A stretch of DNA of 64,000 nucleotides from Clostridiales bacterium 38-18 (GTDB lineage: Bacteria > Bacillota > Clostridia > Peptostreptococcales > Acidaminobacteraceae): positions 434,001 to 498,000 of the forward strand of contig MKTL01000001.1 in assembly GCA_001897605.1 (NCBI GenBank). The letters run 5' to 3'. Positions 34,016 to 43,890 of the stretch are shown piece by piece. The notes beneath the pieces were generated by a model. The model did no database searches and was not told the DNA's origin. It was given only the letters and a program-made list of their open reading frames with translations. The number at the start of each line of letters is the position of its first letter. The first letter of the stretch is position 1. The translations under genes were made by a program, and so were the position numbers.

Positions 34016-35776
34016 ATGCGCAAGAAAATAGTTATTTCTTATTTTGCGATAATTATAGTGCTTACCAGTACGTTCGCTCTAATTATGATGAACAGCACCA
34101 ACAATATGATGACGCTTCAGCTACAAAATAGATTTGTTAACGAATGCGACTTGCTCAAGCAGGTTTTTGTCTCAGAGTATCAAAATAAAGGAAACGTAGA
34201 CTTTGATTTTAGAAGTTTTGTTAATGATGCAAGCCGTGAATTGGATACGCGTGTTACTATAATATATGAAGATGGTACAGTTTTAGCAGATACGCATGAG
34301 GATCCAGCTAAGATGAATAACCATTTAAATCGAGCTGAAGTTATAGATGCCATTCGAACGGATAAAATGGGGACCTCTATTCGATACAGCAATACTGTTA
34401 AAGCTGATTTTCTATATGTTGCAGTTCCAGCCCATATCGGTGGTGAGACGTGGATTATACGGGTGTCTAAGCAGCTTACTGAAATTAAAGAAATGAACCA
34501 GCATATATTAAATGTCGCAGTCGTTTCAATATTTGGTACAGCAGTATTTGCACTTTTGATGTCCATTTTCGTATCAAAGCGCATTACAAAGCCAATTGAT
34601 GCATTGACTGAAACCGCTAATGAAATTGCCAATGGTGAGTTTGGAAGAAAAATCTATATAGAAGCAAATGACCAAATCGGTGAATTAGCGCAGTCCTTTA
34701 ATAAGATGAGTCAAACCCTAAGTAGCTCTATGAGTGAGCTTAGACAACGAAACAGCGAGCTTGAAGCTATATTAAACAGTATGATTAACGGCATTATCGC
34801 TGTGGACCAAAACAAAAATATCATACTCATTAACAAATTCTGTTTTGATATATTAGATTTACCTCAGGATTATGTTGTGGAAAACGAATCGATGTATAAG
34901 ATCATTCGCAATGAAGAAATCGCGAATATGGTGGAATGTGCCATTATTGAAGGTCAATCTCAAATGAAAGAGCTCAATTACGTTCACACTGAGAAGATTT
35001 TAAGAATATATGTAAATCCAATAATCGCTGCCACTAAAGAAATTTTAGGTAGTATCGTGGTAATACAAGATGTTACACAAATAAGGAAACTTGAACAAAT
35101 GAGAAGTGATTTTGTTTCAAATGTTTCTCATGAGCTAAAAACACCTTTAACATCTATTAGAGGCTTTGTGGATACACTTAAGAATGGCGCCATTCATCAG
35201 CCTGAAACTGCAATGCGGTTTTTAGATATTATCGATATTGAATCCGACCGTTTGTACCGTTTAATCAATGATATCCTATTGCTATCAGAGATTGAAAGCA
35301 TGGACAGGGAACCAGAGCAAACCGAAGTAGAGGTATCTAGTGTTATCGAAGAGGTCGTCGATATACTAGAGCTTAGAGCGAATGAAAAAGGTCTAAAACT
35401 AGTTACTGAGGTAGAAGCAAGTCCGGTCATTCATGCCAATAGAGACCGCATTAAGCAAATGATGATCAATTTAGTCGATAACGGAATTAAGTACACGGAA
35501 AAGGGTGAAATTAGAGTAAAGCTAGGCACACAGGGCTCTTGGGTAGTCATTACCGTATCTGATACGGGTATAGGCTTTAACGAAAGCCATAAGGAGCGAC
35601 TTTTCGAAAGGTTTTATAGAGTAGATAAGGGCCGTTCTCGTTCTCAAGGCGGTACAGGCTTAGGTCTTTCCATAGTTAAGCATATTGTCTTACTATATAA
35701 GGGTAAAATTTCGGTATCGAGTCAGCCAGGAAAGGGAACGACCTTTGAAATTTTAATTCCAAATGCAAAACGATAA
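34016..35776 (+). CDS. phoR: PhoR-type sensor histidine kinase
   Basis: 586 aa. Membrane helix at about 5-27, extracytoplasmic domain to about 160, second helix about 163-187, HAMP, PAS domain (about 240-345, AILNSMINGIIAVDQNKNIILIN), HisKA with acceptor H372 (SNVSHELKTPLTSIRGFVDTL) and HATPase_c (MINLVDNGIKYT, DTGIGF, GGTGLGLSI). This order is that of Firmicute PhoR. Translated from GGAGG 7 nt before ATG, right after phoP. In the known pathway its activity is set by Pst and PhoU, both encoded just downstream. Confidence 0.92.
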   Translation: MRKKIVISYFAIIIVLTSTFALIMMNSTNNMMTLQLQNRFVNECDLLKQVFVSEYQNKGNVDFDFRSFVNDASRELDTRVTIIYEDGTVLADTHEDPAKMNNHLNRAEVIDAIRTDKMGTSIRYSNTVKADFLYVAVPAHIGGETWIIRVSKQLTEIKEMNQHILNVAVVSIFGTAVFALLMSIFVSKRITKPIDALTETANEIANGEFGRKIYIEANDQIGELAQSFNKMSQTLSSSMSELRQRNSELEAILNSMINGIIAVDQNKNIILINKFCFDILDLPQDYVVENESMYKIIRNEEIANMVECAIIEGQSQMKELNYVHTEKILRIYVNPIIAATKEILGSIVVIQDVTQIRKLEQMRSDFVSNVSHELKTPLTSIRGFVDTLKNGAIHQPETAMRFLDIIDIESDRLYRLINDILLLSEIESMDREPEQTEVEVSSVIEEVVDILELRANEKGLKLVTEVEASPVIHANRDRIKQMMINLVDNGIKYTEKGEIRVKLGTQGSWVVITVSDTGIGFNESHKERLFERFYRVDKGRSRSQGGTGLGLSIVKHIVLLYKGKISVSSQPGKGTTFEILIPNAKR

Positions 35777-35803
35777 GCTATTCCTTTACATGTATATAAC
35801 AGT

Positions 35804-35839
35804 AGAACACGTCTGAAATCAGATGTGTTCTTTTTTTTT
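35804..35839 (+). terminator. Terminator after phoR
   Basis: GAACACGTCTGA (35805-35816) with TCAGATGTGTTC (35819-35830), one G-U pair, then nine T. Confidence 0.88.
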
Positions 35840-35866
35840 CAAAATAGTTGCCAAATGGGCGCTCTT

Positions 35867-35905
35867 TTTACATAGACTTAACAAAGCAATTATTTGAGCC
35901 TAACA
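35867..35905 (+). promoter_or_regulatory. Pho-box array upstream of pstS
   Basis: Hexamers on an exact 11-bp period: TTTACA (35867), TTAACA (35878), ATTATT (35889, poor match), CTAACA (35900). Three of four match the B. subtilis PhoP consensus TT(A/T/C)ACA with 5-bp gaps. It indicates activation of pstS by the PhoP encoded upstream. The -10 box is not clear (TATACA at 35954 is one candidate). Confidence 0.7.
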
Positions 35906-35995
35906 TTGCCATGTTAAATTTAGCTTGTAATTAATTTTAGCAACTAAATAGACTATACAACCTAATCTAGTTGTAAATTTGGAGGATTCTTAGTA

Positions 35996-37024
35996 ATGAA
36001 AAATTTTAAGATGTTTGGATTATTAATGTTGATAGTAGCTATGGTATTCACAGCAACAGCGTGTGGCAGCTCAAATGAATCAACAACTGAAACGACGACT
36101 CAAGCCGTGTCACAAGGCGAAACACAAGCAACTACAGAAACAGCAAAATTAGAAGGTCAAGTTATTATCGATGGTTCAGGTACAGTATATCCGTTAATGG
36201 CACACATCGCAGAAGAATATATGACAAACGTTCAACCAGACGTTAGTGTTCAGGTCGGTAGAGCTGGATCAAGTGCTGGCTTCAAAAAATTCATCCCAGG
36301 CGAAACTGATTTCTCAGACGCTTCAAGAAAAATTAAGGATGAAGAAGTTGCGCAGCTAGAAGAAAATGGCTTAAAAATGGATGAAAATGTTTTAGAAATC
36401 CAATTGGCATATGACGGTTTAACCATTGTTATCAACAAAGACAACACTTGGGCAACTGAAATGACGAAAGATGAAATCATTAACATGTTCTTATCAGGAA
36501 AATACAAAGAAAACGATGTGGTTCTTTGGTCAGATATCAGACCAGATTGGCCTTCAGAAGAAATTAAATTCTATGGTCCAAATGAAAACCATGGTACTTA
36601 TGAATTCTTCGCTGAAAACATTCTTGGTAAAGAGCCAATGGTAACGACAGCAAATCTACAACAAGAGTATTCAACACTTGTAGACTTAGTGTCAAAGGAT
36701 AAAAATGCAATTGCTTACTTCGGTTATGGCTACTATGAAAGCAACAAAGATAAATTGGTAGCTGTAAAGGTTGATTTTGGTAATGGTCCGGTTGCACCAG
36801 ACTTAACGACTATTGGCTCGGACTTAGCATACGCACCATTCACAAGATTGGTTTACACTTACCTTAACCTTGACTATGCAAAAGCAAAACCAGAAGTTTT
36901 AGATTACGCAAAATATGTTGTATCAAATGAAGGCGCATTAAGATTAGCAAGTGAAAATGGATTCGCACCACTTCCTGAATCGGTATACGCAAATTATCAA
37001 GAAATCTTAAACAACCTTAAATAA
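35996..37024 (+). CDS. pstS: Phosphate-binding lipoprotein PstS
   Basis: High-affinity phosphate receptor of the Pst transporter, 342 aa. Signal peptide with lipobox TATAC, lipidated Cys23; a Thr/Glu/Ser-rich linker (24-50); then the PBP-like fold with IDGSGTVYPLMAHIAEEY and GRAGSSAGFKKFIPGETDFSDASR, the phosphate loop. Under a Pho-box array. A GC-rich hairpin without a full T tract follows, probably limiting readthrough to pstC and keeping PstS in excess. GGAGG upstream. Confidence 0.95.
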   Translation: MKNFKMFGLLMLIVAMVFTATACGSSNESTTETTTQAVSQGETQATTETAKLEGQVIIDGSGTVYPLMAHIAEEYMTNVQPDVSVQVGRAGSSAGFKKFIPGETDFSDASRKIKDEEVAQLEENGLKMDENVLEIQLAYDGLTIVINKDNTWATEMTKDEIINMFLSGKYKENDVVLWSDIRPDWPSEEIKFYGPNENHGTYEFFAENILGKEPMVTTANLQQEYSTLVDLVSKDKNAIAYFGYGYYESNKDKLVAVKVDFGNGPVAPDLTTIGSDLAYAPFTRLVYTYLNLDYAKAKPEVLDYAKYVVSNEGALRLASENGFAPLPESVYANYQEILNNLK

Positions 37025-37029
37025 TAAAA

Positions 37030-37071
37030 ACAGAGAGAAGGTGAAGGGCGATCCCTTCATCTTATCTCTGT
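37030..37071 (+). terminator. Intercistronic hairpin pstS/pstC
   Basis: ACAGAGA-GAAG-TGAAGGG pairs with CCCTTCA-CTT-TCTCTGTG around a 4-nt loop; no long T run after it, so partial terminator or RNA-stabilising hairpin. Confidence 0.65.
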
Positions 37072-37143
37072 GTTAAAGACTAAAATAATCTCTATGACAA
37101 TAAAACGACGAGGGTGAGTCGGCGTTTGAGAAAGAGTGAGGCT

Positions 37144-38079
37144 ATGGATAATCAAATTACCCCCCAAAACCAAATTAGAAATCAAATAAGAAATCACATT
37201 GGCAGAAAAAAGAACAATTCAGATAGATTAATGCCAAGATTTTTCTTAATTATGGCAAGTGTATCTATTATAACAACTGTAGGTATTGTCTTAACCTTAA
37301 TTACAGATGCATTCCACTTCTTTAAAGAAGTATCAATTTTTGAATTCTTTAGTACAAAATTGGCACCACTCGGTGCAAATCCTTCTTTTGGGATATTACC
37401 GCTGATTAATGGAACGGTTCTTTCTTCTCTGATTGCAATGATGGTAGCAATTCCGATTGGATTGACTTCAGCGATGTACTTAAGTGAATTTTCATCTCCG
37501 AAAACAAGAAGCTTTATAAAGCCAATTCTTGAGGTTCTAGCAGGAATCCCAACAATTGTATATGGCTTCTTTGCATATTCCTTTGTAACACCTATTCTGA
37601 TGAAGCTCATCCCTACGCTAGAGGCAAAAAATGTACTTAGCCCAGGGATTGTAATGGGAATCATGATCATCCCTATGGTTGCTTCACTTTCAGAGGACGC
37701 AATGAAATCTGTACCAAATGCACTTAGAGAAGGCGCCTATGGCCTAGGTAGTACCAAGCTTGAGGTGACAACTAAGGTAGTTCTTCCGGCAGCGATGTCG
37801 GGCATCATGTCCTCCTTCGTACTTGCCATTTCTAGAGCGATTGGTGAAACGATGATCGTTGCCATAGCAAGCGGCAGTTCAAAAAATTTCACCTTTGATA
37901 TCACTCACAGTATGCAAACCATGACAGGTTACATTGTAGAATTTACAAGTGGTGATGCTGGGAGTGGTACAACAGGTTACTACAGCTTGTATGCAGTGGG
38001 ATTAATGCTTTTCATCTTCACTTTCATTATGAACTTAATCGCTCAGTATATCTCTAAGCGCTTTAGGGAGGAATATTAG
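37144..38079 (+). CDS. pstC: Phosphate ABC transporter permease PstC
   Basis: Membrane channel subunit, about 311 aa from ATG 37144 (GTGAGG upstream); a GTG at 37114 would add ten residues. Six membrane helices of the BPD_transp_1 type. The N-terminus has an imperfect internal repeat (QIRNQIRNHI). PstC signatures GTVLSSLIAMMVAIPIGLTSAMYLSEF and the cytoplasmic loop EGAYGLGSTKLEVTTKVVLPAAMSGI. The pstA start codon follows the stop directly. Confidence 0.93.
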   Translation: MDNQITPQNQIRNQIRNHIGRKKNNSDRLMPRFFLIMASVSIITTVGIVLTLITDAFHFFKEVSIFEFFSTKLAPLGANPSFGILPLINGTVLSSLIAMMVAIPIGLTSAMYLSEFSSPKTRSFIKPILEVLAGIPTIVYGFFAYSFVTPILMKLIPTLEAKNVLSPGIVMGIMIIPMVASLSEDAMKSVPNALREGAYGLGSTKLEVTTKVVLPAAMSGIMSSFVLAISRAIGETMIVAIASGSSKNFTFDITHSMQTMTGYIVEFTSGDAGSGTTGYYSLYAVGLMLFIFTFIMNLIAQYISKRFREEY

Positions 38080-39024
38080 ATGGATATAAGAAGTGAAATT
38101 CTAAATGATAAGGGAATAAATCCTATGAAATCAAACAACCCAACACAGGTTAAAGTAGAAATCAACAGACAAAGAATTAATAGAAGAGTTTTGATTAACG
38201 AGATACTAAAGAAGGTTTTCTTTGCTTCTACGTTATTTGCTCTTGCTGTTTTAAGTGTACTTTTATATAGAATTATTGCTCAAAGTATCGGTTGGTTAGA
38301 TTGGCATTTTCTAACGAGTAAACTATCAATCTTCCCAGAAAAGGCAGGGATATATGGTGTTATTATCGGATCTGTAGGTCTGATGGTTGTCGTAATTCCG
38401 GTAACTCTAATTCTAGGTGTATCAACTGCAATTTACCTTGAAGAGTATGCGAGTAAAAGTAGATTTCAAAATTTGATCAAGGTCAATATATCCAATCTCG
38501 CAAGTGTTCCATCTGTCATCTTTGGGTTATTAGGTCTTGCATTATTTGGTAGATTTTTAAACTTAGGGTCAAGCATCCTAGCGGGTGGTCTTACATTGTC
38601 ACTTCTCGTGCTTCCTATAGTAGTTGTGTCTAGCCAGGAAGCACTTAAAGCGGTACCAAACTTTTTAAGAGAGGCATCCTATGCCATGGGTGCAGGAAAA
38701 TGGACGACGATACGCAAGGTCGTTTTACCAGTTGCAATCCCTGGGATACTCACAGGAGCGATACTTTCAATTTCAAGAGCGATAGGTGAGACCGCGCCAT
38801 TGGTTGTATTGGGAATCCCAGCTTTATTATTGAAGGTGCCAACCAGTTTAATGGATGACTTTACTGCACTACCGATTCAGATTTATTATTGGACACTGGA
38901 TACGGTGCTTACCCCAGAATACGCAAATCTTGCTGCTGCGACGATCGTCGTGCTACTGATCACTTTGTTTTTAATGAACTCAATTGCAATTGTCATTAGA
39001 AATAAAACTCAAAAGACTTATTAA
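38080..39024 (+). CDS. pstA: Phosphate ABC transporter permease PstA
   Basis: 314 aa, second channel subunit. A polar N-terminal extension (about 1-40), then six membrane helices with GVIIGSVGLMVVVIPVTLILGVSTAIYLEEYA and the coupling loop EASYAMGAGKWTTIRKVVLPVAIPGIL. Coupled to pstC (ATG directly after its stop, GGGAGG within the end of pstC). Works with PstS, PstC and PstB. Confidence 0.93.
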   Translation: MDIRSEILNDKGINPMKSNNPTQVKVEINRQRINRRVLINEILKKVFFASTLFALAVLSVLLYRIIAQSIGWLDWHFLTSKLSIFPEKAGIYGVIIGSVGLMVVVIPVTLILGVSTAIYLEEYASKSRFQNLIKVNISNLASVPSVIFGLLGLALFGRFLNLGSSILAGGLTLSLLVLPIVVVSSQEALKAVPNFLREASYAMGAGKWTTIRKVVLPVAIPGILTGAILSISRAIGETAPLVVLGIPALLLKVPTSLMDDFTALPIQIYYWTLDTVLTPEYANLAAATIVVLLITLFLMNSIAIVIRNKTQKTY

Positions 39025-39039
39025 TATCGGAGGCATAAA

Positions 39040-39810
39040 TTGAATCAATACGAATCTAAAATTGTATATGATGTCAAAGGCTTGAACCTATGGTATGGTA
39101 ATGATCAAGCTTTAAAGGACATCAACATTCAAATAAATAAAAATGAAGTAACCGCGATTATCGGTCCATCTGGTTGTGGTAAATCAACCTTTATTAAAAC
39201 CTTAAATCGAATGATTGAAAACGTGCCCAACGTAAGAACATCAGGTGAAATTTTATATCATGGGCTAAATATATTTGATAAAACCATGCGTGTAGAGGAG
39301 CTACGGACTAGGGTAGGTATGGTATTTCAAAAACCAAACCCATTTCCAAAATCAATCTATGAAAATGTTCTCTATGGACCTAAAATACACGGTGTCAAAG
39401 ACAAGCAAATGTTGGAAGAAATTCTTGAAACCAGCTTGAAAAGTGCAGCACTTTGGGATGAAGTAAAAGATAGACTTCACGATAATGCCTATGGCTTATC
39501 TGGCGGTCAACAGCAAAGACTTTGCATCGCTAGAGCACTTGCTGTACAGCCTGATGTTATCTTAATGGACGAACCTACCTCAGCACTCGATCCTATCGCG
39601 ACAGCAAAAATTGAAGAATTAATCGACAGCCTCAAAGCAGATTATTCTATCAGTATCGTAACGCACTCCATGCAGCAGGCAGGACGTATTTCAGATAAGA
39701 CCGCCTTTTTCCTCATGGGAGAGCTAGTGGAGTTCGGTAATACCGAAATGATATTCTCCAATCCAAGAGATAAACGCACAGAAGATTATATTACAGGTCG
39801 ATTTGGTTGA
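39040..39810 (+). CDS. pstB: Phosphate ABC transporter ATP-binding protein PstB
   Basis: 256 aa. Walker [11 protein letters not shown]-loop [19 protein letters not shown] (PstB-typical), signature [16 protein letters not shown], Walker [16 protein letters not shown], switch His in [12 protein letters not shown]. Uses a TTG start (39040) with CGGAGG 7 nt upstream. Unusually, a chemoreceptor gene follows before phoU. Confidence 0.95.
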   Translation: MNQYESKIVYDVKGLNLWYGNDQALKDINIQINKNEVTAIIGPSGCGKSTFIKTLNRMIENVPNVRTSGEILYHGLNIFDKTMRVEELRTRVGMVFQKPNPFPKSIYENVLYGPKIHGVKDKQMLEEILETSLKSAALWDEVKDRLHDNAYGLSGGQQQRLCIARALAVQPDVILMDEPTSALDPIATAKIEELIDSLKADYSISIVTHSMQQAGRISDKTAFFLMGELVEFGNTEMIFSNPRDKRTEDYITGRFG

Positions 39811-39833
39811 TCTTAAAAGCTGAGAGGTAAAAG

Positions 39834-41900
39834 ATGAAGCTCGGAATTCAGAAAAAACTAATCCTTATGGCACTTACGATTGGCCTGTTGCCCATCATAA
39901 TTTTGAGTTCTATAAGTATTTCAAGATCCAGTCAAGAAATAAAAAACGAAGTAGAAGCCAGTACAAAATTATACGCGGTTCTGACAAAGGAACGGATTGA
40001 GAATTTTTTTAATTCCAGAGCGGGGGATGCAATTATACTCACGCATTCAAGCACAATTATAGAAGGATTAGAGGGAATAAATACCTTTAGTCTAAGTAAG
40101 GAAGCACAAGAAACCGTTAGAACGGATTTTAAAACGTTGCTGTCAAGTGCGGTAACCTATTATCATTATACGGATATTTTTATTACCAATATGTACAATG
40201 AGGTTGTTTTTTCAGTCAATTATAATCCGCTAGATCTTGCACCCTTAGTAGGCTCTGGTGAGTTTACAAGTACTGCCATGACGGGCGTTCAAAATTGGTC
40301 AAAGCCATTTAGGAATTCATTTATCGATGACAATATAATGGTTTTAGCTACCCCAGTATATAGTAAAACTTCTGATAAGCAGCCAATAGGAACACTCAAC
40401 ATCGTTTTGAATCAAAATGATCTAAATCTCTTGGTGTCAGCAGGGATCGAAAAACTACCTAAGGGTTCAGAAGCGTATATAATTAATGAAGAAAACCAGC
40501 TCTTAACATTAACTCAAAAAGCGCCGTTTAATGAGAATGTTACTTTGACAGACGCGCTTAATACAACGGCTGCGAATAAAATAAACGCTTTGGCTGGAAC
40601 GGAGTACTTGGTATCCTTCGATGAGACGAATTATTCAGGGATGACGGCTATAACGACGATAACAGATGTTAAGATCGGTGATTTATATGCGGGCTTGATC
40701 ATCGATGTGGATCGCGCAATGGCCTTAATCAATATGAGCAATATGAGAAAACAGATGCTTATGATCGGCACCTTCATTTCAATGATAAGTATTCTGATGA
40801 GTATTTGGATGTCTCAAACACTTAAGAAACCAATATATAAGTCGATGAAGCACATTGAGAGAATTGCTCGATTTGATCTTGAAGAAAATTATGATCATAA
40901 TTTACTTAAAAGAAATGACGAATTTGGCATCCTATATAAAGGTATCGTAACCATCGTTGAAAACATGAGAAATATACTTGAGAAAATGGACGATGCGTCA
41001 AGTCGGGTTAAAGCTGCAACACTTTCACTCAGCGATGATCTACGGAATTCAAAAACGGGCCTTGAGAAAGTCAGCCAAGCCATCAACAGCATTTCAGAAA
41101 GCTCGACAGAACAGGCAGGCTATGCTGTGAGTGGTAGTGAAGCCACTGTTGCTTTAAAGGAGATGCTTGTTAAGGACTCTGAAATTCAGAGTACGATGAA
41201 TGTAGATTTGTCTCAAATGAAGCAGATTGTTTACGATGGAAAATCGAATATTGATGCGCTAAGTGTCATTAATCTACAATCTCTCTCTGCAAATGAAGCG
41301 GTTCTTAAATCAGTTACAAAGAGTAATGCCGATTCAAAACGAATAGAGGAAGCGACTACCCTGATTGAAGAAATTTCAAGACATACCAATTTGCTTGCCT
41401 TAAATGCATCGATTGAAGCTGCAAGAGCAGGGGAACATGGTAAAGGCTTTTCAGTTGTAGCAGATGAAATAAGAAAACTTGCTGAAGAATCCAATCAAGC
41501 GACAGCGCATATTCAGAAGATTATAGATGGCATCTATAAGGATCAAAACAGTGTCGTACAAACCGTAAATGAATTGGTAAAAACAGCAAATAAACAAAGT
41601 GAAGTTGTAAATTTGACACAAAGCCATTATGATAGTATTGAAAAGGCAATTGAGAATATTTCACTTCTCATGGATGCGATTTCAGCTGCTAGAATCGAAA
41701 TTGATCATTTAAAGGATACTATTAAGGATCAGACTGCTAAGCTTGCTGAGCTAAGTCAAGAGAATTCAGCAAGTACACAGGAGGTAACTGCGATTCTAGA
41801 AGTTCAAACAATGGCTATGGCACATATTGAAACAGCAAGTGGAGAGCTTGGAGCGCTTGCAACGGTACTCGATGAACAGATAAGGACCTTCAAATTATAA
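39834..41900 (+). CDS. Methyl-accepting chemotaxis protein in the pst operon
   Basis: Transmembrane chemoreceptor, 688 aa. Membrane helix at about 7-29, dCache-like extracytoplasmic sensor (about 35-295), second helix about 302-325, HAMP, and a cytoplasmic signalling coiled coil with the hairpin-tip region [37 protein letters not shown]. It lies 23 nt after pstB and 47 nt before phoU, same strand, with no terminator between, so it should be induced with the pst genes under phosphate limitation. A role in phosphate-related taxis is inference; the sensor's ligand is unknown. RBS GAGAGG. Confidence 0.93.
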   Translation: MKLGIQKKLILMALTIGLLPIIILSSISISRSSQEIKNEVEASTKLYAVLTKERIENFFNSRAGDAIILTHSSTIIEGLEGINTFSLSKEAQETVRTDFKTLLSSAVTYYHYTDIFITNMYNEVVFSVNYNPLDLAPLVGSGEFTSTAMTGVQNWSKPFRNSFIDDNIMVLATPVYSKTSDKQPIGTLNIVLNQNDLNLLVSAGIEKLPKGSEAYIINEENQLLTLTQKAPFNENVTLTDALNTTAANKINALAGTEYLVSFDETNYSGMTAITTITDVKIGDLYAGLIIDVDRAMALINMSNMRKQMLMIGTFISMISILMSIWMSQTLKKPIYKSMKHIERIARFDLEENYDHNLLKRNDEFGILYKGIVTIVENMRNILEKMDDASSRVKAATLSLSDDLRNSKTGLEKVSQAINSISESSTEQAGYAVSGSEATVALKEMLVKDSEIQSTMNVDLSQMKQIVYDGKSNIDALSVINLQSLSANEAVLKSVTKSNADSKRIEEATTLIEEISRHTNLLALNASIEAARAGEHGKGFSVVADEIRKLAEESNQATAHIQKIIDGIYKDQNSVVQTVNELVKTANKQSEVVNLTQSHYDSIEKAIENISLLMDAISAARIEIDHLKDTIKDQTAKLAELSQENSASTQEVTAILEVQTMAMAHIETASGELGALATVLDEQIRTFKL

Positions 41901-41947
41901 GCACCATCATCGAGTCATCCTAAGATGACGATAAATAAGGAGTTCTT

Positions 41948-42601
41948 ATGAGAAACAATTTAGATAATGAGTTAAAGGCAATACATGTTGAAATTATTAA
42001 AATGGGTACATTAATAGAAAAGACCATTGAGGAGACCATACAAGCATTAACTACACAGGATAAAGCTTTAGCAAAGAGAATCGTCGAGGGAGATGATCGA
42101 TTTGACAATATGATGCTGGATATCGAAAATAAATGCATCTATTTAATTGCAACACAGCAACCATTGGCAACTGATTTGAGAAAGATTTTTTCAATTGTAA
42201 AAATCGTCACGGATTTAGAACGCATAGCGGATCATTGTTCAGATATTTCAAAGCTGACATTAGATTTGGCGGATGAAAGCTATGTCAAACCGCTTATTGA
42301 TATACCTAAAATGGCAAAGCAGGTAAAAGAAATGGTACGTATGACCATCGATTGTTACATCGATCTCGATATGGAAAAAAGTCGAGTTGTCTGTGCCAAT
42401 GATGATATTGTTGATAAGTTTTTTTATCTGATCAAAAATGATTTAGAATTAGTGATGAAGCAAAAACCGGACGAAATAAAACAATGTATGGATTTCCTTA
42501 TGATCGCTAAGTATTTAGAACGAATGGCAGATCATGCAACTAATGTGGCAGAATGGGTAATATACTCAGTTGAAGGTGTTCGTATCAACGGAAATGAATA
42601 A
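41948..42601 (+). CDS. phoU: PhoU phosphate-signalling protein
   Basis: 217 aa, two PhoU three-helix repeats with metal-binding acidic motifs (DLERIADHCSDI; YLERMADHATNVAEWV). It links Pst transporter state to PhoR kinase activity and keeps the Pho regulon off in high phosphate. Last gene of the pst-mcp-phoU operon. A short hairpin (GTCATC/GATGAC, near 41913-41928) lies just upstream; AAGGAG precedes ATG. Confidence 0.95.
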   Translation: MRNNLDNELKAIHVEIIKMGTLIEKTIEETIQALTTQDKALAKRIVEGDDRFDNMMLDIENKCIYLIATQQPLATDLRKIFSIVKIVTDLERIADHCSDISKLTLDLADESYVKPLIDIPKMAKQVKEMVRMTIDCYIDLDMEKSRVVCANDDIVDKFFYLIKNDLELVMKQKPDEIKQCMDFLMIAKYLERMADHATNVAEWVIYSVEGVRINGNE

Positions 42602-42620
42602 TTGAAGTGGTTTTAGAATT

Positions 42621-42648
42621 AAAGCAGATCGTATCTGCTTTTTTTTTA
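42621..42648 (+). terminator. Terminator of the pst operon
   Basis: AAAGCAGAT (42621-42629), 3-nt loop, ATCTGCTTT (42633-42641), then T run. Confidence 0.92.
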
Positions 42649-42666
42649 TATGTTTTTAATGAGCTA

Positions 42667-42675
42667 TGCTATAAT
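42667..42675 (+). promoter_or_regulatory. Extended -10 promoter of the cysteine desulfurase-like gene
   Basis: TGCTATAAT (42667-42675), 51 bp before the start codon; no clear -35. Confidence 0.6.
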
Positions 42676-42726
42676 AGTAGTATCGTTATAAGAACAAAGT
42701 ACTAGTTATATAAATGGGGAGTTTCG

Positions 42727-43875
42727 ATGAGTATCTATCTAGATAACGGTGCTACGAGCTATCCTAAGCCTAAAAGTGTTGAGGATACGATAATCAGGTC
42801 AATGACTCAGGTTATAGGAAATGTAGGACGGACGAGTTCCACAGAAGTACATACAGTAGAGCGTGAAGTCTATAATACACGGGCAATAATTGCGCGTTTT
42901 TTTGGATTTGATCCAATCGATCACGTGGTTTTTACTAAAAATATCACTGAGAGTATAAACTTATTTTTGAATGGCTATTTGGCCTTTGGAGATAGAGTCA
43001 TTTATACGGGAATAGAGCACAATGCTGTTGCTAGGCCAATTGAACATTTAAAGCAAAGCAGAGGCATTGAACCAATATTATTGGGCTGTAATCCTTTCGG
43101 ACAGCTGGATTTATCTGAGCTAGAAGCGCATTTAAGAAAAGGTGTTAAATTAGTCGTCGCTTCACATGCCTCAAATGTTTCTGGTGACATACAGCAAATC
43201 GCTGAGATTGGAAAGCTATGCAAAACTTATGATTCGATTTTTATGGTCGATGCAGCGCAAAGTGCGGGCGTTATTCCGATTAATATGAAGGCGCTGCAAA
43301 TTGACGTACTTTGTCTAACAGGACATAAATCACTACTAGGACCACAGGGAATCGGCGCTATCTTAATAGAACCTAAGGTTTCAAAGGACGTAAAGCCCTT
43401 AATCTTTGGTGGCACTGGTAGCCTGTCTGAAAGCTTAGCGCAGCCAGAGCTTATGCCTGATAAGTTTGAGTCTGGGACTCAGAACATTTCAGGCATTTTA
43501 GGACTTGGTGCAGCAATTACTTGGCTGAATCAGACTGACTTGGAGGAACATCTGAATTATGAGAGAAGGCTTATTGAAAAGCTACAAGCCTTTTTAGATT
43601 CGCAGGCCTCTTGTGTCAGAATTGGAAATCCAGACGCATATAAGAGATTGCCAGTTCTATCCTTTTATACAAAGGCGAAGGACATCTCGTGGATTGCTTA
43701 TGAGCTGGGTAAGAATTACGGCATTCACACACGGGTGGGATTACATTGTGCACCACTTGCACATCAAACCTATGGCACCTACCCGTATGGCACAATTCGA
43801 ATTTCACCCTCAAAATTCACAACTGAAGAAGAAATTGATCTAACTATAGAAGCACTATCGACTATTTTAAGATAA
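42727..43875 (+). CDS. Cysteine desulfurase-family aminotransferase
   Basis: 382 aa PLP enzyme, class V aminotransferase. IYLDNGATSYPKPKSV start, VDAAQSAGVIPINM, PLP lysine in LTGHKSLLGPQG and the C-terminal GLHCAPLAHQTYGT, in which the Cys aligns with the persulfide-forming cysteine region of SufS-like proteins. It fits the cysteine desulfurase family protein group of Firmicutes (TIGR01977 type). No iscU or sufBCD genes are adjacent, so its acceptor is unknown. Own promoter; GGGGAG upstream. The c-di-GMP protein gene begins 15 nt after it. Confidence 0.88.
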   Translation: MSIYLDNGATSYPKPKSVEDTIIRSMTQVIGNVGRTSSTEVHTVEREVYNTRAIIARFFGFDPIDHVVFTKNITESINLFLNGYLAFGDRVIYTGIEHNAVARPIEHLKQSRGIEPILLGCNPFGQLDLSELEAHLRKGVKLVVASHASNVSGDIQQIAEIGKLCKTYDSIFMVDAAQSAGVIPINMKALQIDVLCLTGHKSLLGPQGIGAILIEPKVSKDVKPLIFGGTGSLSESLAQPELMPDKFESGTQNISGILGLGAAITWLNQTDLEEHLNYERRLIEKLQAFLDSQASCVRIGNPDAYKRLPVLSFYTKAKDISWIAYELGKNYGIHTRVGLHCAPLAHQTYGTYPYGTIRISPSKFTTEEEIDLTIEALSTILR

Positions 43876-43890
43876 TAATAGGGGGCTTAG

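Noticed and set aside
34180-34632. 150-residue antisense frame in phoR
   Set aside because: Complement of a firmly identified kinase gene with no start signals.
37194-37670. 158-residue antisense frame in pstC
   Set aside because: Long open frame opposite a well-supported membrane protein gene; no RBS or promoter, composition mirrors pstC.
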